This document shows positions 1-5,567 of a stretch of 6,987 bases of DNA, piece after piece. The notes beneath the pieces were generated by a model. It was not told where the DNA came from, ran no database searches, and was given only the letters and a program-made list of their open reading frames with translations. The DNA lies in contig JAKPSO010000521.1 of NCBI GenBank assembly GCA_029571495.1, positions 1 through 6,987 on the forward strand, in the 5' to 3' direction. Made by a program: the position numbers and the translations under genes. The stretch comes from Pseudomonadota bacterium. GTDB taxonomy: Bacteria > Pseudomonadota > Gammaproteobacteria > Burkholderiales > Casimicrobiaceae. The stretch's first letter is position 1, and every line of letters begins with the position of its first letter.

Positions 1-2216
1 AGCCCACGCGTGCCGTCAACGTATGCGGCGAGCTCCGATATGGCGTCATCGCTAAATGGCGGCTGCGGGGCTAGACGTTGAACCAACGAAATGCGTTGAG
101 CCGCGTCAGGTAAATCAAGTAGAAGTGGTCGCTCAAAGCGAGAGAGGATTGCCGCGTCGATTGCATCGAGCCGGTTGGTCGCACCAATGACAACGACAGG
201 TGTTGCGCTGTGATCGTTTACGCCGTCAAGCTCTTGTAGCAGCTGCGTCACAATCTCTGCAACAAACCCGTCATTGCCGCTATCTCGCGCTGCGGCGAGC
301 GCATCAAGTTCGTCCAAAAATACGATGCACGGTGCTCGTGATCTTGCGTCCGCGAAAAGTTGTTTGACCCTCTGACCGCTTTGGCCGACATAGCCAGCTT
401 TCAGATCTGCCGTGCTCGCTGAGATGAATGAGCACTTCGCCTCGTTCGCGAGCGTACGGGCAATTTGAGTCTTTCCCGTTCCCGGCGGACCGTAAAAGAG
501 ATATCCGCGAGGTAGTTTGAAACCCTGTGCGGCCAGTGCTTCTTGGTTGGCTATCGCGTAGGCCAAATCTCGCATCGCTTCGATTACCGAGGTGTCGGCG
601 ACCAAGGTGTCCCAGCGCGCATTTACGTTTCGCGGTGATCCAGCGCTTCCACGCGACAGATCCAGCGCCTTGAGTACAGTGTCGACGGTGACAGTCTCAC
701 CCATGGTTACCGCAGACCGACGAAGCTTTTGTGCCAGAGTATCGAAATCTCGTCCCGATAATCCGCTCGAAGCGGCCACTATCGAGGGCTCCTCAGCGAG
801 CGCCCTCGGTAACGACATGTTCGCCAAGGCATTACCGAGAAGCCGGGTACGTTCGGCCGCGCCAGGCAGTGGAATTTCAATCTCTGTCCCGAAACGGGAT
901 CGAATGGCCGGGTCAAGAAGCTCAGGGCGATTCGTCGCCCCAATGACCAGTACACGTGCGCCGGCATCCAGACCGTCCCAAAGCGGAAGAAAGGCGCGAA
1001 CAATTTCCGAGCTCACCTTATCGCTTTCATCGCCGCCGCGTCGGCCAAAAACGCCTTCACACTCATCGACGAATATCACTGCGCGATGGGCGTCGGTGGC
1101 TCGCTTCCAGATCTCCTTGACGGCTTGGGCGCTAGCGCCGATGTTCGTTTGCTTCAAATCGGACTCGGATAACAGGAAGAACTCAGCATTGGCCGTCGTG
1201 GCAAAGGTCTTGGCAATCGTTGTCTTGCCAGTACCTGGTGGGCCTGACAGAAGTAGTCCTTTGCCGCAGCCAGGGTCATCGTCCATGAACAGGATTTGTT
1301 GAGTGACCAACTCGGAGAGAGTCGTATCAGCGAGCACAACTCTCGACCAGGCCTGCTCGAGAGCTTCGGGATCGATGCTGCTGGCTGAAGCGACGGGATG
1401 TTGTTGAATGAGGCTCAGCTGCTGATCAACCAGTGTTCTGAGGCGCGACTTGTTCGCAGCGCTTGGCGCAGGGCCGTAGAGATTCTCAGGTGACGAACCG
1501 GGGCAATCGCTGACGAACACGTTGCCGTTGTGCAGATGGGCGTAGAACGACGGGATGCAGTCTTCGCCTACGTCGCGACGCTTGTGAAATAGGATCGAAA
1601 ATTCGGGTTGCCGGCCACCGAGAGAGGGATCCTCGATCACAGCACGCGCGCTAGCAAACGCAGAGTTTTGAGCATCTACCCGGTAGCTCGCGATTTGGTT
1701 TTCTCTGTAGCCATGGTTCACATGAACGAACGGCTCGTAAAGCGACAGTAGCCGCCGAACCCGGGCGTCCCGGTTGAAGACAGGGTAGATCGTCAACACG
1801 CCACCATAGGCGAGTACGAGTGCCACGATGGCGGCGATGACGCCTGACCCATAGGTGGCAAGAATCGTTCCCGAAAACAGAAGTGCGTACAGTGGCCACC
1901 GATGCGTCCACATCGGTAAGCGTTGATTCGCGAATGCGTATTGTTCAAGCTCACTGCGCGCCATGATCTCGACGATGGTCGCGTACGGTGCTTGCTCCAA
2001 CAATCGCGTCGCTTCAAGGCGAATGGGTATGTGGGCCGCCTCGACTGCTTCACGATGACTCATCGTCGTTTCGTAGTGGTTTTGAGCTGCGATTGCGCGA
2101 GCTTGACGCAGTCTCGTCCAAACGTTCGTGCTCGACGAGCCGAGGTCGCCGGCGGGCGTGCGAACCATCGCCGCGTTAGCGTGTGGGGTGGGTGCTGAAA
2201 TTGCGACCCGATGCAT
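1..2216 (-). CDS. Membrane-anchored tandem AAA ATPase (CDC48/Vps4-like), partial at its C-terminus
   Basis: One uninterrupted frame of 738 codons runs from the ATG at 2216 off the left edge, so the C-terminus is missing. Residues 1-105 look soluble. Residues about 107-147 form two adjacent hydrophobic stretches, probably a membrane hairpin. Residues 150-300 are an unrecognised linker domain. AAA module 1 has Walker A GPPGTGKT (325-332), Walker B IFVDE (381-385), sensor N429 and DPAIRSRF (435-442). Module 2 has Walker A GPPGTGKT (576-583), Walker B VFLDE (632-636), sensor N681 and AILSRFE (689-695). Both look ATPase-competent. Module 2 has a GYVG pore loop (608-611), typical of substrate-threading AAA motors; module 1 lacks the aromatic. 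By family this is an ATP-driven protein remodeller or unfoldase, here probably membrane-bound; the substrate is unknown. GGAG lies 12 nt before the ATG, and a TTG at 2222 is an alternative start with better spacing. Confidence 0.9.
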   Translation of the reverse strand, partial: MHRVAISAPTPHANAAMVRTPAGDLGSSSTNVWTRLRQARAIAAQNHYETTMSHREAVEAAHIPIRLEATRLLEQAPYATIVEIMARSELEQYAFANQRLPMWTHRWPLYALLFSGTILATYGSGVIAAIVALVLAYGGVLTIYPVFNRDARVRRLLSLYEPFVHVNHGYRENQIASYRVDAQNSAFASARAVIEDPSLGGRQPEFSILFHKRRDVGEDCIPSFYAHLHNGNVFVSDCPGSSPENLYGPAPSAANKSRLRTLVDQQLSLIQQHPVASASSIDPEALEQAWSRVVLADTTLSELVTQQILFMDDDPGCGKGLLLSGPPGTGKTTIAKTFATTANAEFFLLSESDLKQTNIGASAQAVKEIWKRATDAHRAVIFVDECEGVFGRRGGDESDKVSSEIVRAFLPLWDGLDAGARVLVIGATNRPELLDPAIRSRFGTEIEIPLPGAAERTRLLGNALANMSLPRALAEEPSIVAASSGLSGRDFDTLAQKLRRSAVTMGETVTVDTVLKALDLSRGSAGSPRNVNARWDTLVADTSVIEAMRDLAYAIANQEALAAQGFKLPRGYLFYGPPGTGKTQIARTLANEAKCSFISASTADLKAGYVGQSGQRVKQLFADARSRAPCIVFLDELDALAAARDSGNDGFVAEIVTQLLQELDGVNDHSATPVVVIGATNRLDAIDAAILSRFERPLLLDLPDAAQRISLVQRLAPQPPFSDDAISELAAYVDGTRG

Positions 2217-2257
2217 GTTCAAAGCGTTCTCCAACGTCCAGTGATAGTTACGTTTTC

Positions 2258-2285
2258 AAGCTAGCACGGGAAATTGTTGTGTCAA
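2258..2285 (-). promoter_or_regulatory. Sigma70-type promoter for the AAA ATPase gene
   Basis: On the minus strand a perfect -35 TTGACA (2285-2280) is followed after 16 nt by a -10-like TAGCTT (2263-2258), preceded by TGC as in an extended -10. It lies about 40 nt upstream of the ATPase ATG. The -10 is weak, so the -35 and the extended -10 carry the call. Confidence 0.5.
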
Positions 2286-2341
2286 GTGGCCATCGATCGC
2301 AGCCCTAAAGGTCGGTCTAGACCAAGGATTAGCCCCAGACG

Positions 2342-2370
2342 TTCAAAACCTGTCAAGTCAAGTCGATAAT
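2342..2370 (+). promoter_or_regulatory. Candidate promoter for the small-gene operon
   Basis: TTCAAA (2342-2347) and GATAAT (2365-2370) are 17 nt apart, matching the sigma70 consensus at four and five of six positions. A transcript from here would have a leader of about 155 nt before the ATG at 2532. Short TCAAGT repeats (2282-2287, 2353-2358, and the overlapping TCAAG at 2358) lie in and near the spacer and could be operator half-sites, but this is weak. Confidence 0.35.
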
Positions 2371-2409
2371 GCGCGTGCGAACGCAGCCATGCGCGCAACC
2401 CGTTTTCGT

Positions 2410-2451
2410 GGCTCACGAGCGCCCTTGTAGCTCGTATGTGACCGTCTTTTT
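2410..2451 (+). terminator. Terminator-like hairpin 1 in the operon leader
   Basis: ACGAGC (2415-2420) and GCTCGT (2430-2435) form a perfect 6-bp stem with a 9-nt loop. TCAC (2413-2416) can alternatively pair with GTGA (2438-2441). A TTTTT run follows at 2447-2451. No plus-strand gene upstream needs terminating, so its place between the candidate promoter and the first ORF suggests attenuation. The stem is modest. Confidence 0.35.
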
Positions 2452-2472
2452 GGCGCGTCTTATCAACCCCCG

Positions 2473-2513
2473 GGGGATTCCAGCCCCACCGGGCCATGGG
2501 TCCCCTTTTGTCT
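2473..2513 (+). terminator. Terminator-like hairpin 2 just before the first small gene
   Basis: GGGGA (2473-2477) pairs with TCCCC (2501-2505). Inside, CCA (2480-2482) can pair with TGG (2497-2499), and GCCC (2483-2486) with GGGC (2491-2494) around a CACC loop. TTTTGTCTTT follows at once (2506-2515). The left arm is also half of a 10-bp palindrome, CCCCCGGGGG (2467-2476), which could affect folding. It ends about 16 nt before the ribosome binding site of the next gene, so it could act on transcription or translation. Confidence 0.4.
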
Positions 2514-2531
2514 TTCAAAACGGAGAACCTC

Positions 2532-2831
2532 ATGGCTAAGTCAATGCACCCTTGGGCTGCAAATCAAATTGTTCGTGCTGCTCACGCAGATTGCTTGCTA
2601 CTGCAAACGCGTAAGGCGCCAACGCATGTACTAAAAACGATTGCGGCTGCGCCGTCACTATTGCGCGGCATCGGTCGTGAGACGCAACTCGCGATGTACA
2701 AGGAACTCGCTTCACGCGGATATCGTGAAGAACTTGCAACCATCGCGGCTCGGAAGGAAACACCGGCGGGCGCGCGAAGCATCCTAGCGGATGTTGTGTT
2801 GCAAGGTATCGGAACGATGGTGACGGCATGA
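2532..2831 (+). CDS. Small protein of unknown function (99 aa)
   Basis: I do not recognise this family. The start at 2532 is chosen because GGAGA (2522-2526) lies 5 nt upstream; an in-frame ATG at 2496 lies within the leader hairpin and lacks a comparable site. The protein is basic, probably mostly helical and soluble, with no signal peptide or membrane segment. Arginine and lysine residues are scattered throughout (for example Q25-TRK-A29 and R49 to R65), and there is a single cysteine (C21). It is the first gene of a coupled operon: its TGA overlaps the ATG of the membrane-protein gene in an ATGA. Small size and basic character would suit nucleic-acid binding or a partner of the next membrane protein, but neither is shown. 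Confidence 0.7.
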   Translation: MAKSMHPWAANQIVRAAHADCLLLQTRKAPTHVLKTIAAAPSLLRGIGRETQLAMYKELASRGYREELATIAARKETPAGARSILADVVLQGIGTMVTA

Positions 2832-3355
2832 CCTCAGCAACTACCCCACCAAAGCCCGATACCGCCCCAACAACGCCAATCGCTAATCAGCGTGTCGCGT
2901 CAACTGACGAAAGCAGTCGCTACGTAGCTGCGGTGTTGTCTGTAGCTGCGACAGTTGTGCTGATTTCGTTGATGATCACATTGGTCTCGGAGCTCTTTGC
3001 GCGCGGCATTCTGAATACGATCATCACGCTGTTATGCACGATGCTTGTCTGGAGTGGTGCATTGAACGGGTTAATGCAATTTGGGCGATTCGAGCGGCCA
3101 CCGCAACTCGGAAAAAAGTGGATCAACATTGGCTTTGGTTTCACTGTGATCAGCGGCGGCCTAGGCATTTTTGTGCGAGACGCTCTTCCAAACATAGCGA
3201 TCGGCCTTAGCAAGGCGCGCGACCTGGGCAAAGCTAATTCGCAGCTTCGCGGCGACGCAACCGCTGAGAAGGTGGAATCCGCGGCCGCGTCGGCTAACAC
3301 GGACGCTAAGTCCGCGGGCGAAAAAGACCCATCCGGCGCGAGAGCCACCGATTGA
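2828..3355 (+). CDS. Small membrane protein with about three transmembrane helices (175 aa)
   Basis: Family not recognised. Residues 1-30 are rich in Thr, Pro, Ala and Ser and probably disordered. Hydrophobic segments lie at about 32-57, 60-85 and 98-118, so an inner-membrane protein with three helices is likely. The last 45 or so residues are Ala, Lys, Asp and Glu rich and look like a soluble, flexible tail. The ATG overlaps the preceding stop by 4 nt and has no strong Shine-Dalgarno sequence, so translation is probably coupled. The next gene begins in its stop codon. With the divergent ATPase also predicted to be membrane-anchored, the two could meet at the same membrane; this is inference from location only. 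A small holin-like or pore-forming protein is an alternative, but no motif supports it. Confidence 0.75.
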   Translation: MTSATTPPKPDTAPTTPIANQRVASTDESSRYVAAVLSVAATVVLISLMITLVSELFARGILNTIITLLCTMLVWSGALNGLMQFGRFERPPQLGKKWINIGFGFTVISGGLGIFVRDALPNIAIGLSKARDLGKANSQLRGDATAEKVESAAASANTDAKSAGEKDPSGARATD

Positions 3356-3606
3356 GGTGGTCTGTCGGGCGACTTGCCGATGCGCTGTCGAACTCAATAG
3401 GGCGCCGTTGGCACCCTGTTGAGCTGCTTGAAACCGAAGGTGGCTTGCAATTTAGCGATCACCAAAACACGCTCGCCGTCGTTGCAATTGACGATGGCGG
3501 TATCGATGTCCTGTTAAACAACGAGCGCTCGGGTGTGACCCATGCGCGTCGCTTTGACTGGGAGCACCTAGAAGAGTTGACACATTCAACCTGTCAGCTT
3601 CATTGA
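3352..3606 (+). CDS. Small protein of unknown function (84 aa), TTG start
   Basis: The frame opens with a TTG overlapping the TGA of the membrane-protein gene (TTGA), and no ATG or GTG start gives a similar length. A weak purine stretch, GAGAG, lies about 7 nt upstream, so expression probably depends on translational coupling. The protein looks like a small beta-rich domain: residues 20-60 alternate hydrophobic and polar positions (for example LAVVAIDDGGIDVLL), followed by a histidine-rich, acidic C-terminus. There is no membrane segment. I do not recognise it. The conserved coupling suggests it is made in a set ratio with the two preceding proteins. The non-ATG start lowers confidence that it is real, though the operon geometry favours it. 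Confidence 0.55.
   Translation: MRWSVGRLADALSNSIGRRWHPVELLETEGGLQFSDHQNTLAVVAIDDGGIDVLLNNERSGVTHARRFDWEHLEELTHSTCQLH
3577..3604 (+). promoter_or_regulatory. Weak candidate promoter for the 94-aa gene
   Basis: A perfect TTGACA (3577-3582) lies in the end of the 84-aa gene; 16 nt later comes TTCATT (3599-3604), a poor -10. It would give a leader of about 45 nt to the ATG at 3654. It may be chance coding sequence. Confidence 0.22.
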
Positions 3607-3624
3607 ACACACAACAACAAAACC

Positions 3625-3639
3625 CCGCGCTGTGCGCGG
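3625..3639 (+). repeat. GC hairpin in the leader of the 94-aa gene
   Basis: CCGCGC (3625-3630) and GCGCGG (3634-3639) form a perfect 6-bp stem around a TGT triloop. No T-run follows, so it is not a standard terminator. It lies 3 nt before the ribosome binding site AGGAAA (3643-3648) and could affect message stability or translation of the gene at 3654. Confidence 0.45.
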
Positions 3640-3653
3640 CGTAGGAAATCATA

Positions 3654-3938
3654 ATGACCACAATCAATAACATCACATCTGGGACCAGTTCTCGCCAACC
3701 GGCTGACGCAGTGAGGGATCTCGTGGCTGACGCCATCACCGAGTCAAAAATCTCCGCCGCTCTGCGCAAAATTGGCTCGACTCGCGCTGAGATGCACGAT
3801 CAGGCGTGCTTTGGCTTCGCCAATCTCGCTGGACGTGTAGCGCGAATCAACAATTGTTCAGCGCCCTCCGTAATCGAATCGAACCCAATGGCAAAAGCAG
3901 GGTTCTGGACCGGGGTGCGCGAAGCGCTGGCTGCCTAA
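3654..3938 (+). CDS. Small protein of unknown function (94 aa)
   Basis: Family not recognised. The ATG at 3654 has a clear AGGAAA site (3643-3648) 5 nt upstream, and the gene ends in TAA at 3936-3938. Residues 1-15 are polar (Thr, Ser, Asn) and probably flexible. Residues 16-62 look amphipathic and helical, with regularly spaced Ala, Ile and Leu. A C-terminal stretch with W85 follows. Two cysteines (C52, C68) are present. There is no signal peptide or membrane segment. It is separated from the coupled three-gene group by 47 nt holding a small hairpin, and from the next operon by a hairpin-rich gap. It may therefore be an independently controlled fourth member of the cassette. Confidence 0.65.
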   Translation: MTTINNITSGTSSRQPADAVRDLVADAITESKISAALRKIGSTRAEMHDQACFGFANLAGRVARINNCSAPSVIESNPMAKAGFWTGVREALAA

Positions 3939-3957
3939 ATACCAAAAACACCAGACA

Positions 3958-4003
3958 TACCACGTGCGCTGCAACCTTCCATAGAGGTTGCGCGCGTGTG
4001 GTA
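3958..4003. repeat. Large hairpin with 19-pair stem and 7-nt loop
   Basis: The left arm 3958-3977 pairs with the right arm 3985-4003 around TCCATAG (3978-3984). All 19 right-arm bases pair, two of them as G-T wobbles (3964/3997, 3965/3996), with one bulged T at 3970. Adjacent wobbles keep RNA pairing but break DNA symmetry, which favours function as RNA. It starts 20 nt after the stop of the 94-aa gene, so it may stabilise that 3' end or aid termination, although no T-run follows on the plus strand. Confidence 0.75.
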
Positions 4004-4032
4004 GGACGGTCACTGCTTCAGCGCTCCGATTC

Positions 4033-4100
4033 GTTTGGCATTCTGCGGACGTGAGACTTGTTTTACCCCGGGCAAGTCTCACGCCCTCAGCATGCCAAGC
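4033..4100. repeat. 28-position inverted repeat with 12-nt loop
   Basis: Arms 4033-4060 and 4073-4100 are complementary at 24 of 28 positions, with one further G-T wobble (4034/4099). The inner 11 bp are perfect: CGTGAGACTTG (4050-4060) and CAAGTCTCACG (4073-4083). Mismatches fall at 4049/4084, 4046/4087 and 4042/4091. The loop is TTTTACCCCGGG (4061-4072). Farther out, GCTTCAGCG (4015-4023) is nearly complementary to CGCTGCAGC (4102-4110), extending the stem beyond an asymmetric internal loop. No T-run follows. Confidence 0.8.
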
Positions 4101-4141
4101 CCGCTGCAGCTAGCGGCATGAGTCTCACATTTTGATGTGAG
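4101..4141. repeat. Two small hairpins and a third copy of AGTCTCAC
   Basis: CCGCT (4101-4105) and AGCGG (4112-4116) form a 5-bp stem. CTCACAT (4124-4130) and ATGTGAG (4135-4141) form a perfect 7-bp stem around TTTG. AGTCTCAC (4121-4128) repeats the right-arm segment 4075-4082 of the large hairpin, so it could compete for the left arm (GTGAGACT, 4051-4058). GGCATG (4115-4120) likewise can pair with CATGCC (4091-4096). Confidence 0.65.
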
Positions 4142-4190
4142 CGAAATTAATCAGCAGCTCGCAACCGCTTAGCCCTTTGGAAGTGTGATC

Positions 4191-4225
4191 CGCCGTGCTC
4201 CCGGCGTGTCGCACTCCCGTAGTGC
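4191..4225. repeat. Pair of adjacent 5-bp hairpins
   Basis: CGCCG (4191-4195) pairs with CGGCG (4202-4206) around a 6-nt loop, and GCACT (4211-4215) pairs with AGTGC (4221-4225) around CCCGT. Each is weak alone; stems this short occur by chance in GC-rich DNA. Confidence 0.4.
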
Positions 4226-4283
4226 TTGGATCGTGGACTCCTCGACATTTCCGTAACCAGCGCTTCTGCTCCGATTTCACGCC

Positions 4284-4302
4284 GCGACACCGTCAGTGTC
4301 GC
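4284..4302. repeat. 7-bp hairpin upstream of the Gp3-like gene
   Basis: GCGACAC (4284-4290) and GTGTCGC (4296-4302) form a perfect 7-bp stem with the loop CGTCA. It lies about 30 nt before the ribosome binding site of the gene at 4344, so it may be a leader stem or a repressor operator. Confidence 0.5.
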
Positions 4303-4343
4303 AAGCTAACCATCTCCCTGCGAGATGAATTACAGGAGCAATC

Positions 4344-5567
4344 ATGCAACCACTCGTTGCTACAAACGCGCATGCGCGTCACCCACTTACCGTTGCTAGT
4401 ACACGAACCCTCCCCTGGAAGGGCGAAATGCAGCTGCTAACGGAATCACCGCGTCGGCTACCTCCCATTGCTGGGACGATTCACGCTGGGGCTAAGGTAC
4501 TCACAAAGGCGAATGCGCAAAAGCCCGAGCTTGTGCGCATCTACCAAGAGGGTATTTCATCAGGTCGCAGTTACGACGAAATCGAGCGCGATCTGGAAGC
4601 GGCCGGCGGCGGTCGAAACCCTTTGCGAATGATCAACATGCCGTACTTCAATGTTCGGCGCGGCGACTTTCGTGATCCGGCGGTCGCCCAGCGACTTATC
4701 GATTTGTATGGAACGGAATTGGAGACAAGCACGGGGACTAAGCGTCGCCTGCAGCGCTTTCCGATTATGTTTCCGACAGACGATGAGAACTTGATCATTC
4801 GTCATTCCCTGGCGGCATGGTCGGCCAGTTCGATCCTGTTCTGGTCGGAATCACGCGAGGGCGAACGCGTCTGTATGACGAAAGCGACGCCGAAGTCAGG
4901 GAAGCGCGTCTTCGGTGGTCGCGAGAACATCGTGAATCCCGAGCGGCCAAAGTGCAATCCGAATGAGTGTCCTGTTTATCAGGCCAACTCATGCAACTTG
5001 ACCGGCGCGTTACAGTTTTACGTGCCCGGAATTCAGGGCACAGGGCTGCTCCGACTTCCTACGCGATCGTTCTATGCTCTCGACGCTGCGCTTGCAGAGA
5101 TGGAGCTGGTGCGGGCGCGTCATGGAACAGTCGCCGGACTGATTGAAGGTAAGCCATTCTTCTACATCACCAAGCAACGCAAGGAAGTGTCATGGCTAAG
5201 CCCTGACGGTCCTACCCGCGTGTGGCAGGACATCATCGTGCTCGAGAGCGACATGGACATGATCGAAGCGTATGCCCAAAAGCAGGCTTCATACCGACAT
5301 GCCGTAATGTCTTCTACCGGAGCGGACAGTCCATCTGTGAGTGATACAGAAGAGATCGAAAACATCACAGTCTTAGCCGGGCAACTCGGGCTCAGCTTCG
5401 ATGATGTCAGTCGCTACATGACGCATAAGTCCGGTGCAGACTGGGCCCACGATGAGCTGGCACTTGAATCGTGCACAGCAATTCTGTCGGCTGCACTCGT
5501 TGACGATGGCAAGCGCGAAGAACTCGTTGAGCGTGTTGCGATCATGACGGGAGGCGTCAAACAATGA
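4344..5567 (+). CDS. Gp3-like recombination directionality factor family protein
   Basis: This 407-aa protein has the pattern I associate with the Gp3-like family (named for phage phiC31 Gp3, which switches serine integrase from integration to excision); members on plasmids and ICEs are often labelled 'hydrolase or metal-binding protein'. Visible cues: MPYFNVRRGDF (99-109) followed by an LYGTELE segment (121-127); a strand-rich region with tryptophans (W159, W167); a probable zinc cluster C177, C204, C209, C217; then GALQFYVPG (221-229) and LPTRSFYAL (238-246). The last 80 residues are acidic and helical. AGGAG (4334-4338) supports the ATG at 4344; an ATG at 4428 with GGAAGGG upstream is an alternative that removes a polar N-terminus. 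Its stop overlaps the next start by 4 nt. No integrase is in the window, so an RDF role is unproven; a DNA-repair partner role is equally possible. Confidence 0.68.
   Translation: MQPLVATNAHARHPLTVASTRTLPWKGEMQLLTESPRRLPPIAGTIHAGAKVLTKANAQKPELVRIYQEGISSGRSYDEIERDLEAAGGGRNPLRMINMPYFNVRRGDFRDPAVAQRLIDLYGTELETSTGTKRRLQRFPIMFPTDDENLIIRHSLAAWSASSILFWSESREGERVCMTKATPKSGKRVFGGRENIVNPERPKCNPNECPVYQANSCNLTGALQFYVPGIQGTGLLRLPTRSFYALDAALAEMELVRARHGTVAGLIEGKPFFYITKQRKEVSWLSPDGPTRVWQDIIVLESDMDMIEAYAQKQASYRHAVMSSTGADSPSVSDTEEIENITVLAGQLGLSFDDVSRYMTHKSGADWAHDELALESCTAILSAALVDDGKREELVERVAIMTGGVKQ

Larger units (their letters stand above)
3939..4343. other. Hairpin-rich intergenic region, no convincing gene
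   Basis: About 405 nt between the 94-aa gene and the Gp3-like gene. Short frames here lack ribosome binding sites and would overlap strong inverted repeats. From left to right I see stems at 3958-4003, 4033-4100, 4101-4116, 4124-4141, 4191-4206, 4211-4225 and 4284-4302. No T-run follows the two largest. It could be a structured non-coding RNA, a processing/termination array between operons, or a DNA site. I see no clear promoter for the downstream operon. Confidence 0.6.

Noticed and set aside
592..1302. 236-aa plus-strand open frame
   Set aside because: It is the antisense shadow of the AAA ATPase. The minus-strand frame contains full Walker and sensor motifs, while this one is a low-complexity Ser/Arg/Pro sequence.
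1651..2198. Several short frames on both strands over the ATPase N-terminus
   Set aside because: They overlap the long minus-strand gene in other frames and show no domain or ribosome binding site.
2467..2476. CCCCCGGGGG palindrome as an operator
   Set aside because: A single 10-bp GC palindrome that overlaps the terminator-like hairpin; no second copy or known binding site supports an operator.
2496..2531. Upstream ATG that would extend the 99-aa gene
   Set aside because: It lies in the right arm of the leader hairpin without a Shine-Dalgarno sequence, whereas the ATG at 2532 has GGAGA at proper spacing.
3806..4054. 82-aa plus-strand frame running from the 94-aa gene into the gap
   Set aside because: It overlaps the 94-aa gene out of frame and runs through the 19-pair hairpin; no ribosome binding site.
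3958..4100. Standard intrinsic terminators at the two large hairpins
   Set aside because: Neither stem is followed by a T-run on the plus strand, so I report them as structured repeats only.
3939..4343. CRISPR array or retron RNA
   Set aside because: The repeats are of different sequence and irregular spacing with no spacer pattern, and no reverse transcriptase or cas gene is present.
4195..4440. 81-aa plus-strand frame before the Gp3-like gene
   Set aside because: No ribosome binding site, crosses short hairpins, and overlaps the start of the better-supported gene at 4344.
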